From the NCBI RefSeq assembly GCF_021646545.1, contig NZ_JAKIRP010000001.1, forward strand, positions 496,001-560,000: a DNA stretch of 64,000 nucleotides, in the 5' to 3' direction. Below the pieces are notes generated by a model. That model searched no databases. It had not been told where the DNA came from and saw only the letters and a list, made by a program, of their open reading frames with translations. A program made the position numbers and the translations under genes. Numbering within the stretch: position 1 is the first letter of the stretch; every line of letters begins with the position of its first letter. The stretch comes from Chitinophaga filiformis. GTDB taxonomy: Bacteria; Bacteroidota; Bacteroidia; Chitinophagales; Chitinophagaceae. This document shows positions 51,911-59,498 of this stretch, piece after piece.

Positions 51911-54900
51911 TTACGCTTCATGTTTTGCTGCTGCTTCATGATGAGCTTCTTCTCCGTGATGTGCTTTTGCTTTTGGCTCAGCAGCTTTGTTTCTGATCTT
52001 AGCCAGGTAGTTCACGGAAGGCAATGTGTGGGTTTCTTCCAGCACATAGTACAGCCTGTCTTTCTGCTCTTCATTACGCAGTTTTGCAATGCGGCTTTCT
52101 TTATCGTTGATGTTACCGAATACGATAGCATCAGCAGCACATGCTACCTGACAAGCAGTTTTAGCTTCACCATCCTTCATTGGACGGCCTGCTTTCTTCG
52201 CAGTCAGTTTAGCATCCTGTAAACGCTGTACGCAGAAAGAACATTTTTCCATTACACCACGGCTACGAACCACTACATCAGGGTTCAGCACCATACGTGT
52301 CAGGCTGTCGTTCATACCTGCTACATCATACAGGTTATTTTCGAAGCTGTCCGCACCGTTCCAGTCTCTCCAGTTGAAGCGACGAACCTTATATGGACAG
52401 TTGTTTGCGCAATAACGGGTACCGATACAACGGTTGTAAGCCATCTGGTTGATACCTTCGGAGCTGTGGTTGGTAGCTGCTACCGGACAAACGTTCTCAC
52501 AAGGAGCGTTATCGCAGTGCTGACACAGCATTGGCTGGAACACTACTTCAGGATTGTTTTCATCACCGCTGAAGTAACGGTCAATACGCAGCCAGTGCAT
52601 TTCGTGTGCCTTGATCACCTGTTCTTTACCAACTACTGATACGTTGTTTTCAGCCTGACATGCGATAGTACATGCACCGCAACCGAAACAGGTATTCAGG
52701 TCGATAGACATGCCCCACTTAACACCCTGGTATTGGTGAACATCCGGATACAGGGTACCACCTGCACGGAAATTCTCTTCTTTACCAGCGCCGAATTTCT
52801 CGAATATCTCCTGACGGTCTTCATTCACCTCTTTAGGGTTCTTGATGAACTCTTCCAGGGTGGTTTCTTTCACGATAGGACGACCTTCGTAACTGTTGTG
52901 TGTTTGAGTAACACCTATCTGAGCCACTTCTGCAGTCTTCTCTACGGAAGCTTCAGCAGCGAAATAATCAAAAGTCTGACCGTTGTAGCTAACTAAAGGA
53001 TAGGCATTTTTACCTACGCCTGCTGCAGCTTTACCGGCATTGTTGTTACGTCCGTAACCTACTGCGATCGCAACTACTTCAGGATGGATACCAGGCAGGA
53101 TCAGCAGCGGCAGGGATATTTCCTTACCATTTGCTTTGATCTTCAGTACAGTCCTGTCATTGTTGATTTCGTAGTCGTCTCCCAGTTCAGTGTGGAACGT
53201 TTTAGCGAGAGTGTTGGAAATAACTGCATAGTTATCCCATGTAGCACGGGTGATTGGATCCGGCATTTCCTGCAACCATGGGTTGTTGGCTTCCTTACCG
53301 TTACCGATAGCTACTTTTTCATACAGTACCAGTTCCAGCTTACCGCCTTTCTTAGCACTGTTGATCTTTGCAGCAGCTGCTGCAACATCACCTGCGAAAG
53401 CAGCACCACCTAAAGCAGGAGCCTGTGCAGGTTCTATGATACCATCCTGCAGTACTTTGTCCCACGCTTCCTGGCTACCCAGTTTGGTGATCCATTCGTT
53501 CTTCAGGAAATCTTCCCAGGAAGTAGCGTTTCCGCTCCATGCCAGCAGGGTAGATTCGAATGCACGTGTTTTGAACAGTGGTGCAATGGTAGGTTGTATG
53601 AAACTGAAATATCCGGTACGGCCTTCAGCATCTCCCCAGCTTTCCAGGTAGTGATGAGCAGGAGCCGCATATTTGAACAGTTCAGAAGTTTCGTCTTTAC
53701 GATCGTTGAAAGTAACGGTCAGTTTCGCCTGCTTAACACCGGAGATGAATTTCGCGGCATCATAGTAGTCATAAGCAGGGTTCACACCGTATACGAATAA
53801 AGCGCCGATGCTACCAGCATTCAGATCGCTTACCAGCTGCGCCATTTCGCTGTCGATACCCTGACGGTAGCTAACAGTAGAAGCCCAGTCGATAGTTACA
53901 CCATTCGCGCCGATCTGGCTGTTGATGGCGTTAACGATGATCTGTACGTTTACATCATTGGAACCGCTTACAACCAGTGCTTTACCCTGGCTGTCTCTCA
54001 GCGCTTTCGCCGCTTTTTCGATACCTTCTGCGAGGCGTTTGTCAGCGATAGCTGGTTTGCTTACAGCACCACCTACAGCGCTCAGCAGGGCCAGTGCTAC
54101 TGCACCGGTCTCTGATGGTTTGTGAGTATATCTTTCATCAGCATTGGCGCCGGTAACGCTCATCATGCTTTCGAAGTGGAAATGTTTGCTCATTTCCGGC
54201 TTCTTCGCATCGATCTTACGGTTAGCACCATACTGTTTTGAATATTCTACGGGATTCAGCCAGGTACCCAGGAAATCTGCACCAAGACTTACGATAGTCT
54301 TTGCATTTTCGAAGTGGTATACAGGCAGTGCTCTTTTTCCGTAAGAAGCTTCGTTAGCCAGCAGCATACCAGAGTAGGATACTGCATCGTATGTTACATG
54401 ACGGAAGCCAGGATATTTAGCCTGGAAACCGGCAATTACTTTTTTGGTAGAAGGACTGATAATAGTAGAAGTCAGCAACACGATAGGAGCACTGCCCAGG
54501 CCTGCCAGTGCAGCAGCTACCTGTTTGTCCAGTTCTGCCCATGTTGTTTCCGCACCGTTGATAGTTGGGAAACGCAGACGTGCCGCATCGTACAGGCTCA
54601 GTACAGAACCCTGTACTCTTGCAGTGGAAGCACTGCCGGTTACAGAAGACAGGTCGTTACCATCAACTTTAATAGGGCGGCCTTCACGGGTTTTTACCAC
54701 AACAGGCAGGAACTCACCGTCTACTGCGTAAGTGGAAGCGTAATAATTCGGAACACCGGGAGTGATCTCTTCCGGCTTATTTACATAAGGTATTGCTTTT
54801 TTAACAGGCGTTTCGCAACTGGCCGCAATTGTAGCAGCTGCAGTAGTGAACCCCAGGTATTTCAGGAAGTCCCTGCGGGGGGTAGTAGCATTCAACAGGC

Positions 54901-55012
54901 TTTCACTCTCTTCAAAAGGCAAATCCTCTCTGAATTCGTTATTCACAATCTCCTGATGTTCCTTGGTATTGTGCAACTCCTCCAAGCCTTTCCAATACTT
55001 TTTTTGCTCCAT
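51911..55012 (-). CDS. actB: Alternative complex III subunit ActB, molybdopterin-like plus Fe-S domain
   Basis: 1033 residues. The N-terminal part is a molybdopterin oxidoreductase-like domain that in ActB carries no molybdenum; the C-terminal part (from about residue 765) is a ferredoxin-like domain with several [4Fe-4S]/[3Fe-4S] cysteine motifs: CFGCGACTIACQAENN, CQHCDNAPCENVCPVAA, CIGTRYCANNCPYKV and CSFCVQRLQDAKLTA. A twin-arginine-like RRDFLKYLGF at residues 46-55 is typical of the variant Tat signal of this subunit. The protein lies in the periplasm and wires quinol oxidation to the heme subunit. The C-terminus is rich in His and Ala (KAHHGEEAHHEAAAKHEA). Confidence 0.95.
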   Translation of the reverse strand: MEQKKYWKGLEELHNTKEHQEIVNNEFREDLPFEESESLLNATTPRRDFLKYLGFTTAAATIAASCETPVKKAIPYVNKPEEITPGVPNYYASTYAVDGEFLPVVVKTREGRPIKVDGNDLSSVTGSASTARVQGSVLSLYDAARLRFPTINGAETTWAELDKQVAAALAGLGSAPIVLLTSTIISPSTKKVIAGFQAKYPGFRHVTYDAVSYSGMLLANEASYGKRALPVYHFENAKTIVSLGADFLGTWLNPVEYSKQYGANRKIDAKKPEMSKHFHFESMMSVTGANADERYTHKPSETGAVALALLSAVGGAVSKPAIADKRLAEGIEKAAKALRDSQGKALVVSGSNDVNVQIIVNAINSQIGANGVTIDWASTVSYRQGIDSEMAQLVSDLNAGSIGALFVYGVNPAYDYYDAAKFISGVKQAKLTVTFNDRKDETSELFKYAAPAHHYLESWGDAEGRTGYFSFIQPTIAPLFKTRAFESTLLAWSGNATSWEDFLKNEWITKLGSQEAWDKVLQDGIIEPAQAPALGGAAFAGDVAAAAAKINSAKKGGKLELVLYEKVAIGNGKEANNPWLQEMPDPITRATWDNYAVISNTLAKTFHTELGDDYEINNDRTVLKIKANGKEISLPLLILPGIHPEVVAIAVGYGRNNNAGKAAAGVGKNAYPLVSYNGQTFDYFAAEASVEKTAEVAQIGVTQTHNSYEGRPIVKETTLEEFIKNPKEVNEDRQEIFEKFGAGKEENFRAGGTLYPDVHQYQGVKWGMSIDLNTCFGCGACTIACQAENNVSVVGKEQVIKAHEMHWLRIDRYFSGDENNPEVVFQPMLCQHCDNAPCENVCPVAATNHSSEGINQMAYNRCIGTRYCANNCPYKVRRFNWRDWNGADSFENNLYDVAGMNDSLTRMVLNPDVVVRSRGVMEKCSFCVQRLQDAKLTAKKAGRPMKDGEAKTACQVACAADAIVFGNINDKESRIAKLRNEEQKDRLYYVLEETHTLPSVNYLAKIRNKAAEPKAKAHHGEEAHHEAAAKHEA

Positions 55013-55154
55013 GTTATTTATACTAACGAGTTACGGATTATTTTTTTAGACACCTATGAAGTTCTGACGTTTGAAGTATGGCATTCCGGCATAACGATTT
55101 GACCTTCGCTAACATTCCCCAGCTTCCTTCACCCGATTTGCTTCATTTAGTTTA

Positions 55155-56405
55155 TTAATAGTGACATTTCTGACATTCAGTACCACCTACCATCTCAACG
55201 GTTACGCTGTCGATCTTGCCTTCTTTCACCTGCTGGTGGAACTGTTCAAAAATGCTGTAGTATTTATTATCTGCGAACTGTACTTTGGTTGTACGGTGAC
55301 AGTTTACACACCAGCCCATTGACAGCTCTGCAAACTGATGAACCTCATCCATTTCAGTGATTGCACCGTGACAGGTCTGACATTGCTGTTTACCAGCTAC
55401 TATGTGCTGTGAGTGGTTAAAGTAAACGTGGTCAGGCAGGTTGTGGATCTTGGTCCACTCGATTGGTTTACCAGGTTTGGTATATTGCTGGGAAGTTTTA
55501 TCCCATCCTACGTGGTCGTATAATTTCTGGATCTCAGCAGAACCATTTACTTTCTGACCTTCTGCAGTGAACAGCTCAGGAGTACCACTGTATTCGCTGA
55601 TGGTCTTGTGACAGTTCATACAGATATTTTCAGAAGGGATCATGGCGTGCTTGCTCTTCTCGGCACCTGCGTGGCAATACAGACAGTTGATCTGGTTAAC
55701 ACCGGCGTGTACTCTGTGAGAGAAGAAGATCTCCTGTTTAGGCATGTAATCTTTCTGACGTCCCAGACCGATAGCACCGTTGATAGTGTAGTAACCACCT
55801 ACGATGAACAGCACCAGGATCAATAAGGCGATGTATGCTTTGTTCTTGTAGAAAGGAACTGGTTCAGGAACCGCAACACCATCTTTATCGGCAGCCAGTT
55901 TATTCAGGCTACTGTTGATCTGCATCAGGATCAGTGCTACAACCGCCAGGATCAGGGTAATGATACCGAACAACAGGCTGTTGTTACCGCTATCTTCACC
56001 AGCACCACCCGCTGCAGCGGCAGGATCAACTTTCGTAGTCGCAGGTCCTTTAGTGCTTTCATCCGCGATATAAGCAAGGATATCATCGATATCTGCATCG
56101 GTGAAAGAAGGGAAACCTGGCATTGCCTGCTTGTTAAAGTCATTGAAGAGTTTAACAGCATAAGGATCTCCGGATGCGATCACAGAACCAGAGTTATGAA
56201 TCCATTGGCGTAATAATTTCTTATCAGACCAACGCTCTTCCACACCCTTCAGTGCGGGACCAGTAACTTGCTTGTGAACATTATGGCAGCTGGCGCAATT
56301 CTGCTGAAACAATGTTTTACCCTTGGCAGGATCTGCAGCCTTTACGGACAAGGATGCGATCATTGCAACGCATAGGACAAGAACACTCACAAAATGCTTG
56401 CGCAT
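55155..56405 (-). CDS. actA: Alternative complex III multiheme cytochrome ActA
   Basis: 416 residues from the ATG at 56405, which starts a signal peptide (MRKHFVSVLVLCVAMIASLSVKA-A); the longer frame has a hydrophilic extension. Six CxxCH heme motifs are seen: CASCH near the N-terminus, then CLYCH, CMNCH, CQTCH, CVNCH and CQKCH in the C-terminal half. Between them are two hydrophobic helices (about 148-170 and 198-218). The C-terminal five match the pentaheme ActA; the N-terminal CASCH domain (FQQNCASCHNVHKQVTGPALKGVEERW, then MPGF) is an extra class-I-type monoheme domain. First gene of the 16-kb respiratory cluster. Confidence 0.93.
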   Translation of the reverse strand: MRKHFVSVLVLCVAMIASLSVKAADPAKGKTLFQQNCASCHNVHKQVTGPALKGVEERWSDKKLLRQWIHNSGSVIASGDPYAVKLFNDFNKQAMPGFPSFTDADIDDILAYIADESTKGPATTKVDPAAAAGGAGEDSGNNSLLFGIITLILAVVALILMQINSSLNKLAADKDGVAVPEPVPFYKNKAYIALLILVLFIVGGYYTINGAIGLGRQKDYMPKQEIFFSHRVHAGVNQINCLYCHAGAEKSKHAMIPSENICMNCHKTISEYSGTPELFTAEGQKVNGSAEIQKLYDHVGWDKTSQQYTKPGKPIEWTKIHNLPDHVYFNHSQHIVAGKQQCQTCHGAITEMDEVHQFAELSMGWCVNCHRTTKVQFADNKYYSIFEQFHQQVKEGKIDSVTVEMVGGTECQKCHY

Positions 56406-56476
56406 AAGAATGGAAACACGACGATACACAGCCTATTTAGTTTAGATTTGACCTTAAGTTTCTTTAAAAGTGCTCA

Positions 56477-56509
56477 CAAAAATAAGACACAATGTTGACA
56501 ATTTATCAA
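56477..56509 (-). promoter_or_regulatory. Putative promoter of the respiratory cluster (actA)
   Basis: On the minus strand: TTG (56507-56509), 22 bases, TATTTTTG (56477-56484), an exact -7 match, about 70 bases upstream of the actA ATG. It likely drives the whole act-cox cluster, as no other strong promoter was seen between its genes. Confidence 0.5.
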
Positions 56510-56805
56510 CAATTATAAAAAATTCTTACTTGCATCACTGATTCCTTTTCCCTATATACGACGCGGTAAAGCAGGTAATGGTCAATGCGTTTCGCATGAA
56601 AAAAAACATGATAAATGTCATGAATTGAGATCGCCTGCTTCCGGTTTCATCGTTTTACTTATATATATAATGGTGTGTTCTTTTGAATGGTATTATTTTT
56701 GATTCGGCTGTTGCTTTTTTAACACTCGCTGGCTTCGCAGGTTTCCTTTATAAACCGCCTGGCCCCGGGAAAGTTCAAACACGCTCATAAATAAGACCAA
56801 TTAGT

Positions 56806-56813
56806 TACTTTTG
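56806..56813 (+). promoter_or_regulatory. Putative purN -7 box
   Basis: TACTTTTG, an exact TAnnTTTG match, 24 bases before the start codon. No TTG at -33. Confidence 0.4.
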
Positions 56814-56837
56814 CGCCGTCCTTAATACACAGATATT

Positions 56838-57404
56838 TTGAAAAATATAGCCATCTTCGCCTCAGGAGCAGGTAGTAACGCACAAAAAATAATCGATCAT
56901 TTCCGTCACTCGACCATCGCAAAAGTATCTATGATACTTTGTAACAAGCCGGAAGCTGGCGTGCTGAAGATAGCCGAAAAAGAAGGCATCCCGTCCGTAC
57001 TGATAGAAAAAGAACTGTTTTTCCGTACAGACCATTATATAAAGGTGTTACAACAGGCAGATACAGATCTGATCGTACTAGCCGGTTTCCTTTGGAAGGT
57101 ACCTGCCAACCTGGTACAGGCGTTCCCGGACCGTATTATTAATATACATCCGGCGCTGCTACCAAAATATGGGGGCAAAGGTATGTATGGCCAGTTTGTA
57201 CATGAAGCAGTGATCCTGGCCAAAGAAGTAGAAAGCGGTATTACCATTCACTTCGTTAACGAAAAATATGATGATGGAGCAACCATCCTGCAGGAACGTT
57301 GTACCGTCACCCCGGACGATACCCCAGAAACACTGGCAGCCAAAATTCACCTGCTTGAACATCAGTGGTATCCGGTAATTGTGGAACGATTATTGACCTC
57401 TTAA
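56838..57404 (+). CDS. purN: Phosphoribosylglycinamide formyltransferase 1
   Basis: 188 residues. PurN transfers a formyl group from 10-formyltetrahydrofolate to GAR in purine synthesis. The start is TTG at 56838 (TTG AAA AAT ATA), giving MKNIAIFASGAGSNAQKIIDHF at once, the family's opening; no ATG is available. Landmarks: the formyl-site motif IINIHPALLPKYGGKGMYGQ (about residues 106-125) with the catalytic His/Asp region, ESGITIHFVNEKYDDGATIL (about 136-155) and the C-terminal HLLEHQWYPVIVE. It is a monocistronic gene. Confidence 0.95.
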   Translation: MKNIAIFASGAGSNAQKIIDHFRHSTIAKVSMILCNKPEAGVLKIAEKEGIPSVLIEKELFFRTDHYIKVLQQADTDLIVLAGFLWKVPANLVQAFPDRIINIHPALLPKYGGKGMYGQFVHEAVILAKEVESGITIHFVNEKYDDGATILQERCTVTPDDTPETLAAKIHLLEHQWYPVIVERLLTS

Positions 57405-57488
57405 TCACAGCTTTCAGCTCAGCCTGTAGGCTTCCCTTATAATCCTACAACTCCCGACTGACTGCTGTCGTCAAATGCAGACAACTAT

Positions 57489-58151
57489 ATGAAAAAACCA
57501 CTGCTTGTTATTTGCCTGTTATGCTTTAGTGTCATCACTGTTTTCGCACAGGACAAACATCCCTTTCGCCGGTCTACCTATATTAAGGTAAACCCCTCCC
57601 GGCTGATCAATGAACTGGAAGTCACCATAGAACAGGAATTGTCGGAAAAGATAAGTGTCGAACTGGGGATAAGTGGCATCTATACTGACTACCCCGATTA
57701 TATCCTGGCAAAAAAAATAGATATCGGTCAGAAAAAGCCCGATATCAGCACTGAGCAGTTTGTAGACGGCAGAGGCCTGGGCTTCAGCGCCAGCTTACGC
57801 TGGTACCTGGTTTCCCGGCAGGACGATTTTTTCCGCTCACAGGGAACCTATTTCCAACCGGTATTATTATATAAGAAGGTATTCTATCCCAGTGACAAGG
57901 TCACCATTAATAATGGTACCTACGAGAATACCGGCAATAAAGACGTCTATGCCCTGCAGTTTCTCCTGGGCCGGCAGATCAGGAAAGATAAGTTCATTGT
58001 AGACCCCTATGTGGGACTGGGTGTCCGGATGAAAGTATATGACTATAATAACTTCAATAATGATAACGGAATGGTCGGTTCCAACGATGGAAGACTGATC
58101 AGCGTACTTCCCAGCGTCCATGTGGGTATTAAAATCGGCCTCAAAATGTAA
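57489..58151 (+). CDS. Secreted outer-membrane-like beta-barrel protein
   Basis: 220 residues with an N-terminal signal peptide (MKKPLLVICLLCFSVITVFAQ). The mature part alternates polar and aromatic residues in amphipathic strands (YIKVNPSRLINELEVTIEQ, VDGRGLGFSASLRWYLV, DVYALQFLLGRQIRKDKF, VDPYVGLGVRMKVYDYNN, VHVGIKIGLKM), ending in an amphipathic strand, as in outer-membrane beta-barrels or DUF3575-like proteins. No catalytic residues are seen. Length suggests an 8-strand barrel. It may be cotranscribed with purN (84-base gap). A minus-strand terminator lies just past its stop. Confidence 0.7.
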   Translation: MKKPLLVICLLCFSVITVFAQDKHPFRRSTYIKVNPSRLINELEVTIEQELSEKISVELGISGIYTDYPDYILAKKIDIGQKKPDISTEQFVDGRGLGFSASLRWYLVSRQDDFFRSQGTYFQPVLLYKKVFYPSDKVTINNGTYENTGNKDVYALQFLLGRQIRKDKFIVDPYVGLGVRMKVYDYNNFNNDNGMVGSNDGRLISVLPSVHVGIKIGLKM

Positions 58152-58290
58152 AAAAACAAGTGCCGCACCTACGCGGCACAGCACATTGTTTACCCTAATC
58201 TATGTATGCGTAAAACCTTGTCAGTAAAAGATACCCCCGACTCAGGAGGAGTATGTTAAAGCAAAGTTAGTCTTTTTATGCAACATAGTT
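58142..58290 (-). ncRNA. Orphan minus-strand small RNA candidate
   Basis: A hairpin GTGCCGC/GCGGCAC (58160-58166 with 58173-58179) is followed on the minus strand by TTGTTTTTTT, a strong terminator, yet no minus-strand gene lies upstream. About 85 bases upstream is a -7 box TAACTTTG (58262-58269). The transcript would be about 110 nt, with a 5' hairpin ATACTCC/GGGGTAT flanking CTCCTCCTGA. The plus-strand genes on both sides are unrelated to this terminator orientation. No clear -33 motif. Confidence 0.45.
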
Positions 58291-58318
58291 GCACAAGTGT
58301 ATTTAGCTAATTGTGTAC

Positions 58319-58326
58319 TACCTTTG
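58319..58326 (+). promoter_or_regulatory. Putative -7 box of the second sco gene
   Basis: TACCTTTG, an exact TAnnTTTG match, 22 bases before the ATG. The best TTG upstream is 27 bases away. Confidence 0.4.
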
Positions 58327-58347
58327 TAACGTAAAACGACTGGCATT

Positions 58348-58980
58348 ATGTCTAAAAAGAATGTGTTCTATATTATATTCTTCGCGCTGTTGTCCATCGC
58401 CTTCCTGGGCTATGCAGGATACGTGCTCAAGGGGGAGAGAGGTAGCTTCTTCGCGGAAGAAAAATTACCGGTACTAGGTACCAATGGTCATATCGTTGGC
58501 GGATTCTCATTTATCAACCAGGAGGGAAAGACTATCACCAGTAAGGACGTAGAGGGAAAAATATACGTGGCGGAATACTTTTTCACTACCTGTACCGGCA
58601 TCTGTCCGAAGATGAATGCCAACATGACCAAAGTATACGCCGCCTACAAGGACGAGCCCCGCTTCCGCATATTATCCCACACCGTGGACCCTGAAACCGA
58701 CAGCATTCCTGTACTGAAGAAATATGCAGAAGAGCATGGCGCTGATCCGAAAAACTGGTGGTTCCTCACCGGTACCAAGAAGGAATTGTATAAATTAGCA
58801 AGAGCCGGATATCTGGTGGATGATGGCACCTATACAGGAGACGAAGACTTTGTACATACGCAGTGGTTTGCCCTCGTAGATGGAGAAGGACGCATAAGAG
58901 GACTCTATGAGGGAACCAAAAAGCCGGATGTGGATAAGCTGATCTCAGACATATCCAGGTTGTTAAAGGAAGAAAAATAA
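58348..58980 (+). CDS. Second SCO-family copper chaperone
   Basis: 210 residues. One N-terminal helix (about 6-23) and a thioredoxin-fold SCO domain with the CxxxC motif in TCTGICPKMNANM (about residues 78-90), DPETDSIPVLKKYAEEHG and the histidine in DFVHTQWFALVDGEG (about 168-182). It is separate from the oxidase cluster and differs in sequence from the SCO at 41 kb. The following Fur-family gene starts 16 bases downstream, so the two form a small operon. This suggests metal- or redox-dependent control of this copy. Confidence 0.92.
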   Translation: MSKKNVFYIIFFALLSIAFLGYAGYVLKGERGSFFAEEKLPVLGTNGHIVGGFSFINQEGKTITSKDVEGKIYVAEYFFTTCTGICPKMNANMTKVYAAYKDEPRFRILSHTVDPETDSIPVLKKYAEEHGADPKNWWFLTGTKKELYKLARAGYLVDDGTYTGDEDFVHTQWFALVDGEGRIRGLYEGTKKPDVDKLISDISRLLKEEK

Positions 58981-58996
58981 CTCATCTAATTTTATC

Positions 58997-59425
58997 ATGA
59001 GCAACAAGAACAAAGCAAGTATCACTGAATTGCTCCGGGCCAGTAAGCTCAGCATAACAGATACCCGTGTGAAGATATTGGAGCTGTTCATGAACAGCAA
59101 TGGCGCACTTGAACACAGCAGCTTTGAAAAGCTGGCGGGTCAGACCTTTGACCGTGTGACAGTTTACCGCACCTTACAGACATTTCTCGACAAAGGGATC
59201 ATCCATAGTATCCCGACCACCGATACCTCCATTCGCTATGCACTCTGTAAATCGGACTGCTCGGAACACGATCACCACGATCATCACGTTCATTTCAAAT
59301 GCGAAGAGTGTGGTAATACCACCTGCCTGGAGGACACAGACGTACCCGAGATCCACTTACCAAAAGGCTACGCCATACATAATGTGGATGTGGTGGTAAG
59401 CGGTGTGTGCAATCACTGCAAATAA
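58997..59425 (+). CDS. Fur-family transcriptional regulator
   Basis: 142 residues, the normal Fur length. The N-terminal winged helix (SKLSITDTRVKILELFMNSN, FDRVTVYRTLQTFLDKGIIH) binds DNA; the C-terminal part carries the metal sites HDHHDHHVHFKCEECGNTTCLED (two CxxC-like sites in CEEC and the C-terminal CNHCK). Zn is bound at least structurally; the sensed metal (iron, zinc, manganese) or peroxide cannot be told. Coupled to sco2 in one transcript, it may regulate copper or iron homeostasis genes. It is followed by a strong terminator. Confidence 0.93.
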   Translation: MSNKNKASITELLRASKLSITDTRVKILELFMNSNGALEHSSFEKLAGQTFDRVTVYRTLQTFLDKGIIHSIPTTDTSIRYALCKSDCSEHDHHDHHVHFKCEECGNTTCLEDTDVPEIHLPKGYAIHNVDVVVSGVCNHCK

Positions 59426-59430
59426 GTATG

Positions 59431-59491
59431 ATCAGAATAGAAACTAAAAATGCAGCGAGGTCTTCGCTGCATTTTTAGTTTCTATTCTGAT
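59431..59491. terminator. Perfect 28-bp-stem bidirectional terminator
   Basis: Arms 59431-59458 and 59464-59491 are perfectly complementary with a 5-base loop. The core TGCAGCGA/TCGCTGCA is flanked by AAAAA and TTTTT, so it can end both the fur transcript and the convergent M3 peptidase transcript. Confidence 0.9.
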
Positions 59492-59498
59492 ATTGCTA

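Larger units (their letters stand above)
56406..56837. other. Divergent intergenic region actA / purN
   Basis: 432 bases, AT-rich near actA. It holds the actA promoter (56477-56509) and the purN -7 box (56806-56813). No credible frame elsewhere. Confidence 0.6.

Noticed and set aside
54314..55102. 262-codon plus-strand frame over actB
   Set aside because: Antisense to actB, Cys/Ser-rich shadow translation without any family motif.
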